DNA of 64,000 nucleotides from positions 29,319-93,318 of the forward strand of contig JAUCBJ010000937.1 of assembly GCA_032718475.1 (NCBI GenBank). Reading direction: 5' to 3'. Each line of letters begins with the position of its first letter. Positions within the stretch are counted from its first letter, which is position 1. Shown piece by piece: positions 50,301-59,300 of this stretch. Source of the DNA: Nemertoderma westbladi. Lineage: Eukaryota > Xenacoelomorpha > Nemertodermatida > Nemertodermatidae. The translations under genes were made by a program, and so were the position numbers. The notes under the pieces were generated by a model. That model did not search any database, was not told where the DNA came from, and saw only the letters and a list, made by a program, of their open reading frames with translations.

Positions 50301-53300
50301 TTCCGGAGAGTCCTCCATTCCCTTCCTTTAAGCACAAACGACCGACTGGGTGATTGAGTCGCTGCATCCCGAATACAATTCCAGGTTTCCTCTTCGTCCT
50401 GGAATAGTGACGATAGAAACATCGCTATAGGTACACGACGGCCTTACAAAGCCGATTCCAGGAGCTATAGTGGTCCGTCGCTCCCTGCAGGAGAGGTGAG
50501 AGTCCCTGCGAGACGTCTGATGTTCCAGAGCTCCAATCGCTCTCTCTGATCTTCATGAAGGATCCACTCGCGGTGGGGAGGTCCAGATCCACGGCGTCGT
50601 CCCTGGCAATATGTAATACCGACAGATCTATCCCGGGTTCAAATAATTCCGATCCACCCGTCCGGGTTTTAGGTTTGACTTTCTCCGCTCCCTTGGCTGG
50701 TCTAATCTCAGTCGGAGTAAGATGGGGAGGCCATTCATCCTCCTTACTCAGGAAGTCGGGTTCACCTAACCGGTCTGTAGTATCTGTCAGTTCTTGAGGA
50801 GTTGCTCCTCTGGAAGCGATGTCAGTTGGATTAAACTTCTTGGGGCAATATCTCCATTGATCTACATTGGAGCTAATATCGTCATTATCTGAGGAGTATG
50901 GTGTTCCCTCAGTTGGGTCGTCTCCCTCACTAGTATCATCTTCCCATTCACTCAACTGGCAGACGCGATCTTGAAGCAGTCTTTCTCTGAGCGTTCTTCG
51001 GGAAGGTCCAGTAAGGTACCAACCTACTCTAGTTCTTACCGCATAGGTCTGAAGTGGTTGCGGTTGAGCAGGTCGTTTCTCCAATGTCTCCAGCGCCTCA
51101 TGCGCGTTTTGACCGATTAATATTTGTACTCCAGGATAATCAGTGTCGAATCTAGGAATGTTAAGTTGTTGGGCATGATCATCTTCGTCCCAATTATAAG
51201 GTTCCACTTGGGTGGTAGCGAAGTTCTTTATTGCCACCATTTTGACTGACCTTATACTGTGTTCTCCTAGTTTATCCTGTGGAGTGGACAACTCACCTAT
51301 ATAATAGTCGGCAGCCACAGCAGATTTCCAAACCTGCATGATCCCTGACATGTTTAGCTTGGTTCGGAACTTGGGTTGTCCAGCAAAGATGTCTTCGGCT
51401 AGTTCTTTATCGATGAATGTTCCTGTGCTGCCGGAGTCCAGGAGGGCGTTCACTATATAGCTCTTCTGAGGTCCGTGGACCCGTAACTGGACTACAGGAA
51501 ATTCTCGGATTCCTACATTTGAAGTTGGCGCTTTCCAAGATTGTTGTTGATCTGAAGTAGTTAGGGTGAGGTCGCTGTCTGTATCTTTTTCATAAGTGAG
51601 TGCTCGATACACTGCGGTATTTATCATGTAACAGGATTCGTTTTCGTCGGAGAACTCGTCCGTATAGAATCCTTCCATCTCAGATTGATCAGTGTCGTTC
51701 ACATCACTGAATTGGACATGTAGTTCGGAATCACTCACCTGACTCGGACTATTTCGCTCGAATTCAGTGTGCAACAAGATATGATGTTTCGCACCGCACT
51801 TTGCACACCTTGCGTCGGAGTAACAGGTTCGCCGTTGGTGTCCTCGTCTGAGGCAATTATAACACAACCGCTTATCCCACATGACTTCACGTCTGTCCTT
51901 TAGAGATTTCCTCAGGAATTCATCACACGCACTTAAACGGTGGGGCCCATCGCACAGCACACATTTGGGCTTGATGTTACTTACTTTAACATGTGCTGTG
52001 TGGTGCACGTTCGTTCTTTCCTCGGGCTTTCTCACCTGAATTCTCTTGGGAGACGTAGGAGGAGTTTTTCTTACCTGTTCTCTCCTGTCATTGGTTCGAG
52101 ACTTGAATTTACTTACCTGGTCTTTAGGCGTTTTATTGACATAATAAGATCTTTTAGTGTCTTTCCCGCTATCCTCTCCTTGAGAAGTCTGGCTTTCGCC
52201 GTCGTCTGTATAACACACTGGTGTTACCCTTCTCCTAGAAACGGGTTTCTCACTTACCTTGTTTTCCAGTGTCTTCTCTCTGGACTGCCTTAGGAGCTGT
52301 AATTTCACTTCTCCATCTAAGAATGACATGAGATCAGCCATGGTAGGGTCTCGTCGTTGTTGTTCCATCATATATAACACTTTCTTGTCCCAGCGTGTAC
52401 CTACTCCACCCTTGGGCAAAGTAGATGCTAAGGCTCCTACAACCATAGAATTCTGGTATTCATGAGACTTACCTAGCCAATCTAATTGTCTACAGATCTC
52501 CTGAATCTCATCGGAAAACTCTATAATCCCGCTGCTAAGAAACTTTCGGGGCGCCATTAATTTCGCATATAAATACCTAGCTATGTTAGTCCTATTACCA
52601 TACCTGATGTTTAATGTATCCCAAACTTGTCTTAATCCATCTGGATGTCCAATAAATTTTAACGCCATTAACTTGGGAGGTCCTTCCAAGCATTCGATGA
52701 GGTATCTGAGTTTCTCTCCGTTAGATAGTACAGAGTTCTGTATGTTATCTTTGTAATATTCATTAAAAGGTAACCATTTCATCTCATCTCCATTGAACTT
52801 GACGATCTCTCCCACCTTTACCGCTTGACGGGCTTCGGTTCTAGCCATTTGACGCGTAAAACTTTCTTGGGCCATCGTGTTATTTAATATCGAGTTATCG
52901 GTATATAAATTTCTTGGATTATTATCAAGTCTATATGGGATATCATTGTCAACAGGTTTATAATTACCCTTAATAGGGTTTACTATAGGGGTTTCCACTT
53001 CACTAGCAGTATAGATGCGTGTAGGCTCCACACCTTGCGCATGAAATACTTCAGACCTAACAGGTTGACACATTGTTACAGGGGGTGGTGGTATACCCTT
53101 TTGTAAAGTGACTAATTTATCGCGTTCTAACGCGATACTTTGCTGCACTTCTTGCAACTCTAATCTACTTTCCCTTACTGTGCCCTTGAATTGCTGAACG
53201 GTCTCCTGCATCTGTCCGAGCAGGAGATCCATCCCCCGTCGTCTCTCATCCACCCATTCAACCGCCGAAGCGGGATTCGCCAACGTTGTAGCGGGCGGAC

Positions 53301-56300
53301 GAGGGACAACGGGCGACAAATCATGAATATTTCGCTCGGAGTCCAGGGCATGAACTGTCTCATGGGCTGTTCTGCTGGGCACAGGTAGCTTAGTGCTGTG
53401 CAAAGGGAATTGAGAGGTAGGTTCAGGGAGTACAGGTGTCTCTACGACCGAAAGGGTGGCTTCGGGAACAGGCCTAATTATTTCAGGCTCATCTACTATA
53501 GTAGGGAGTCTCTCTATTGTAATTATTTGGTCTGTGGGTTCTGTACTACCTAAGTTGTTATTTAGTTGCCTTCTAACAGCTGGAGGCAAATCAGGCAATT
53601 TCTGACGGTGGGATGTTCTTTTACGTCTGCTTAGGCGAGATCGATTTCCTCCGCCTTCAGTGTCGGTGGTATCGCCTTCCTCAGATGATGTATAACCTTG
53701 TCTTTTGGGAGTAGATCGATTCATCATCTGCATATTACTAGCTGTTAACTGTTTATTTATGCAGTCTTGATTCTCCTGAATATTTTCCAATTCTAATTGG
53801 GCGATCTCTTCAGCCGCTATCCGTTCTGCTTCTGCCGCTGCCATTGCCGCTTTTCTTTCCATTTCAGCTGCTTTTCTTTTCGCTTCTGCTGCTGCCACCT
53901 TTCTTTCCGCTTCGGCCGCCTTTCTTTCGGCTTCTACTGCTGCAGCTGCCGCTTTTGCCTCTGCCGCTGCCAATTTTGCCTCTGCCGCTGCCTCTGCCGC
54001 TTTTCTATCCACTTCTACCGCTTTTCGTTCCGCTTCTGCCGCTGCTACTGCTGCTTTCTTTCTGTCTTCTATGCGTTTTTTCTTCACCCTTTCTTCTTGG
54101 TCTCTAGCGATGCGGAGTTGTTCATCGAATTTAGCTTGGTTCGCCGCTAACCTATCCACATCAATTGCGTCCAACACACGCTGGGCTCCTTCACTATTAG
54201 GGCTAAGTCCATCTAGCCTTCTCCTCAACTCTTCGTCTCCCAAAAAACGCTGATAGTCTGACAGATAGATGTCAATGGCATCCCTCTTATGCGGTTTCTC
54301 TGCCGTCGCTTCACTTTCCACTTGGGAAAAAGTAGCGTCTGTTGATTCTCCATGGGTTGAGCGCTCCTCCAGCTGAGCTTTCCACTGAGCTGTTCCTTGA
54401 ACCTGGCGACTCACCCGTTGAAGCCAAGTCTGTACGGCAACTTGCAACGACGTGTCTTGTCTTCTTTTAGAAGCCTCTTCAAAGGCTGATAATATTAGCC
54501 TGATTCGCAGAATTCTTTCTCTAACTTGATAAAGCAGTTGTCCCTGCTCTTGAGGTCCTTGAGGTTGTTGGAACAGTTGTTCTTTTACTCGCTCCATAGA
54601 GCTGAAGAATCCCTGTGCGTATCCGGCTGCGGACCTCTTCCACACAGCTGGATCGATGGTTTCCTTGGCTACTCCCATCCGGTGTATGTCTTCCCAGGCA
54701 GCTTCTGATAAATCAAACGGGAGTCCGGGTCCGGGGAAGTTCCATTGTGACTCGACCATAGACTTCAGTTCTTCCCTTGTGTATCCCTCATAACTATCTT
54801 TAGTTGATCGCTTACTTCTCGCCCAATCGATCTGGTGTTCTTCCACCGTGATCAATAACCTAGTGAGTACGGCTGCAGGAAGGATGAGAAGGGGATCCGA
54901 ATAAACCGCATCCGTCATCCTTGCTCCGCGCTCGGGTGTCAGCTCTACAGTATCTTCACTACTGGAGCTGTCGGGCCGCTGAGAAATAAGTTCTTGGCTC
55001 GCGGGTTGTTGCTGTTCCGCTGCTTCTTGGTCCCGCTTGACCTGGGCTCGAGTGCCTATGATAGACCTACGATGTTGGACTAGCCTAGGTTCTGTTATTA
55101 CTGCTGGAGGGATGACTTTCCTCACAGTGGGAGGTGAACTGAATTTAGGTGTGGACGGTTCTACACCCTTATCTGAGTCGCAGATAGTTACATCTAATAA
55201 ACTGTCTGACAGGTTCTGCTTAGTATCAGACATGTTTGTTTGCACAGTTGAATGTCTACTGCTATATTACAGTCTAAGCAAGTCTAGTAATTCAGTGTTA
55301 ACTGCTAGCCTAGTAATTAATTACCGATACTGCTACTCAGTGTAGCGTGATATATAATATTAGAATACCGGTATGCTTATGGTATATATAAGTATTATTA
55401 CAGACTAGGTTTTTCACAAAATACCGGTATATAATTTTAGCACAAATATATATAAATATATAATAGGCCTATCGTGGATACCGGTATGCAGTTTACACTT
55501 ATAGTATATATAAGTATAATTATTAACTAGAATTAATTACAGAACACAGGTATGATTTCAGCACAAGTATATAAATATATAATAGGCCTATTGTAAATAC
55601 CGGTATATCAATTATTTTAAATAATTGAATTTCTGAATTTTAAGGGTTACTTGGTTACTTTAACTTACTTTATTGCCGTTATTTAAGCAGTAGTCCAACT
55701 GATATTGAGACCTAATTGTTATATGGCAGGCCTACTATTTATAAATCGTTTGAGTTGATTTATAATATATATATACCCGTTTAATGGGTTTTGTCAATGT
55801 TTGAAATAAATGTTATTATTTCTGGGGGAGTCACTACACATAAGCTGTGCGCTCTCAGTGGAGTGCTACTTGTTGGACACTAAAACAAATAATTCTAATT
55901 TACCTAAGTTACTTAATACTACAAATTACGTACAATTCGGGTTGAGATTACAATCTCTAAATAAACACAAAAATTTAATTACAAATACACAAATACAAAT
56001 TTTTAGGGTAATTTTACAAGAAGTCTACTAACCAGCCTAACAAAGGGTTAGAATATCTGGTTATTACAACGGACAGGTTACTACGGTATTTGAAAATAAT
56101 AAGTAGTAGTAAATATACTGCGCTGTCCAGATAGGAAAATACCACCGCCTGACGACCTATAACCGTATCGCTATAGGTACTACGTTATGTATCACGGAGT
56201 GTCCCTACCTAGAAGTTAATTACCGCGGTCTACCAGAACCAACGTGCCTATTAACCACTTTACAACACAAATACACTGCCTACACACTAATTGCTTTCGG

Positions 56301-59300
56301 AAAGCACTGTACACTAAACCCTAAATTAGGTACAAGTACTTGTATAACAAATAATTAGTAGTTAAAAATACTTGAACAGCTAAAAGAACCACGGTATCTG
56401 CCGGAGTGACCAAAGCACAAAATCTCCAGTCTTTACCTACGCCGAGCAGCCCTGATGTAGTACCGGGGTTAGTTTAACTATAACGGTATGTATAACAAAC
56501 ACAATTACTGTAGGAATAAACTTGGGGATATGAATGTTGCGAATAATCGCATAAACTCTGAATAATAAATATTACGCTACGCGTACAAACTACTCAAACA
56601 AAATGCAGACCAAATACTGACAGACTACTATCAAGCCTAAACAAACTACGGTATATGCAGACTCCGAAATGGTTAAGTAGTATGCGTTCTAACCCAGTAG
56701 TACGACTTATTCTTTAGATGGGGGTTTACCTTACAGCTATGGCTGCCCCTACTTCCTAACCGTTCTTTATCGGACATACACTCTACACACACCGAAATTT
56801 CCTCAAACCTAACAACAGCCAGACAACTATCCAGCCTACAAATTATCTAAATAAAATTATACGCTACCCGTACAGACTACACAAACAAAGTACAGACCAA
56901 ACGATGGCAGACTACTATCAAGCCTAAATAAACCACAGGACATGCAGACTCCGAAATGGTTAAGTAGTATGCGTTCTAACCCAGCAGTACGACTTATTCT
57001 TTAGATGGGGGTTTACCTTACAGCTATGGCTGCCCCTACTTCCTAACCGTTCTTTATCGGACATACACTCTACATGCACTGCAATCCGTTCAGACCTAAT
57101 CAACAGTTAGCCAACAGTCAAGCCTACAAATTGTCCGTATAGACTGAGCAAGCTTACACGCCTTCTGCTCAATACTGGCCTACAAATAAATAAAACTGAC
57201 AGAAATAAGTAAAATCTCAATAAAAAACCAGGGCGGGCCCTCCCTGATTAATTATTAAGGCCTACCGGTCTATAACTATCAAAATCGAATAATACTGCTG
57301 TACCTGTACTGTAAGTACCGGTTCGGATGATCAGGCAGTCAGGCCTACTGGTTACAGCAGTACAGGTTACCGTTCGACCGGTACCGGTACTTTAGACTAG
57401 ATTGCTTACACCGCAATCCAGAAGCAATATCCGTTATTGTTCGCGCTTTCAGACCTTTGGCAGTTTAACCCGCCAAATTAGGATGTCTTCTAGATAATAA
57501 ATCGCTTTTAGCCTCTGACAAGTATTTGATTCACTACACTAGTTGAAACCAATCTGTGCGCGATCATTCACCCGCTGGATATACCCGGGAGATTGACTTC
57601 GACGGCTTAATCTTATTGCTATGTAAGCCTAATGTATTATTCGACTGACAGTATTATATAATCTCTGACAATATTATTCACCTTCGGGGAATATTAACAG
57701 TTCCTTTTGGACGTGGCGCTCTATCTATATAAACAGAGCTATGACTTAAACTACATGCAACGATATGGCTTAGTTACAATTCACATATATGGCGCATTCT
57801 TTAGGAAATGCTTCGTTATCAGTCTCACTCATACACAATGCTGCACAATACTGCACACTGATCTGCCGATCTTCACTGATTTTAGTCACATATAAAAGGA
57901 ACACAGACCGACTCATGTAGGGTCTATCAGATAACATTAGATTCACTTCAAACCACTTTAACATAAGTCACAATCGTTATATGTAACCTGTCTCTCTTAC
58001 CTTCGGTATATCAAGAATATTGGGTTTTCGGGGTTATTTCTCGTTATTCCAAATATAATATTTCATCAACCATATAATGAATAACCGACAGTAAATAGCA
58101 GTATAACGTTATAAAAGTATGCACGACAAGACCAGCCAAGCATTGAGTAAGTTGTTAACCATTGAGTTACCCAGTGATAACGGATATATGTCCTTATAAT
58201 TAAGCCTACTAGTGTTAGGCTAAAAGCAGAAAAGCACAAATATTCCAAAAGCCGTTCTTTCTTGGCTCAGGACTGAATGATAACACTGCCCATAAAGCAT
58301 TGCGTGATTTCTAGGAAATTTCTGTACAAGAACAGTAAAAACGCTCTGATTGGTTGACTGAACTGAGAGGCACCGTAGAACAAAGAAAATCGACACGTAT
58401 ACAGCTCAGCTGTTAACCGTCGTCATAGTAACTACTGTTTCAAGAGGATCTAGCTATTTTGCGTCATAGAATTGCCATAGAATCACCAACCATGTCCCCC
58501 AAAGTACACATACGGAAGAAATAGCTCTTAGGTCCTCTAAAAAACACCGATACAGCAATAATACGGCCTCTTACGCCTACTAAACCAACTACAGAGTATT
58601 TTACGGGAAAAATAAGGAAAAATAACCGGGCAATTCCGCAAAAGCTTTTACACAGTACAACCCATACTATCTGTAAACTACTCAATCTTGTACACAAGAT
58701 CAATCATAGCTCTGAACCTTAGAATGTTGATGAGTCCTACATTTCACCATTCCCGAAGCAACATAATGGATATGACTGGTGCATTTGTATGCTTGTATGC
58801 CCTTGCCTTATCTACTGACTGTACAACCATACAACCAGTACATTCAGACAGTAATGAACTACGCAATTGGCTGCAACATTGCGTCAGGGACATAAATATC
58901 AATACATCTGCTTCTCCACCATTGATATCAGCAATGGACACGAAAATAAATTTAAACCCAACAAACATAGATATAGACCTCATGTCCCACCCTAGGAAAG
59001 AAGCAAAACGGCAAATACTTCAAAATGATATAAAAGATAATTTCGCCAAACGGGATGAGTTATTTCAGTCTATAAAGTCCTTCCTTACACCCACACAGAG
59101 TTTTACTCTACAGTTGAAACCCCGATCATCACCGGCTGAAGTAGCTAATAACATTTTTGAGCTTCTTCGCTGTCTACATGAAAAGCTTCTAACCGAACCT
59201 TGTAGAAAGCGTCTAAGAAAGTCATGGAAACGTCATGGGTTACCACGTAAACAATATCACCAAATACAATACTAAATGTTGTGTTTTGTTAACTGGATAA

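Larger units (their letters stand above)
45752..58652 (-). mobile_element. BEL/Pao-like LTR retrotransposon, non-autonomous, with 5-bp target duplication
   Basis: The 12.9-kb element has two 1,215-bp LTRs (45752-46966 and 57438-58652) and CAGTA at 45747-45751 and 58653-58657. The LTRs read TGTAAAA...CGAACA on the minus strand; by eye I found one difference, near 46393 against 58079. The internal region (46967-57437) has a long leader, a gag-protease frame (55233-50425) and, nearer the 3' LTR, small frames of unknown function. A purine-rich GGGAGCGG adjoins the 3' LTR. The protease type and the Cys-rich knuckles point to BEL/Pao. It lacks reverse transcriptase, nearly all RNase H and integrase, so it needs enzymes supplied by another element. 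The near-identical LTRs mean a very recent insertion. Confidence 0.9.
40328..59275 (+). pseudogene. Transposon-like gene: 13-residue repeats plus Ulp1/SENP-like C48 protease, in four pieces
   Basis: Plus-strand coding pieces are 40328-42155, 43340-44283, about 45369-45751 and 58658-59275, separated by a solo LTR, LINE copy E and the BEL element. The first piece begins MTLLRTPPRSNLRKATERLA and has about 33 tandem 13-residue repeats. The middle is Ser/Asn- and Lys-rich (KLRKSKKKKNKKNN). The third has YFKEDQFLSTLIVDSFLSIL and SHFVLHEAD with the expected catalytic His. The fourth, in the same frame across the BEL insertion, reads ISPFPKQHNGYD, the typical Q..N.YDCG..VC site of C48 proteases. A TAG lies at 58720-58722, and about 2 bp are missing at the catalytic Cys codon near 58777, after which AFVCLYALALS follows in another frame. 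Such proteases are carried by several DNA transposons, so a transposon origin is likely. The gene is dead. Confidence 0.65.

Noticed and set aside
53797-54150. Plus-strand Leu/Phe/Cys-rich frames resembling membrane proteins
   Set aside because: They are the reverse strand of the Ala/Glu/Lys coiled coil in gag.
57396-57420. tRNA primer-binding site TGGATTGCGGTGTAAGC in the BEL leader
   Set aside because: It does not resemble the 3' end of a normal tRNA, so I kept it only as a remark.
58653-58690. Considered that the protease frame after the BEL element was an unrelated gene starting at 58688
   Set aside because: Removing one target-duplication copy joins the upstream frame to THTICKLLNLVHK and ISPFPKQHNGYD without a shift.
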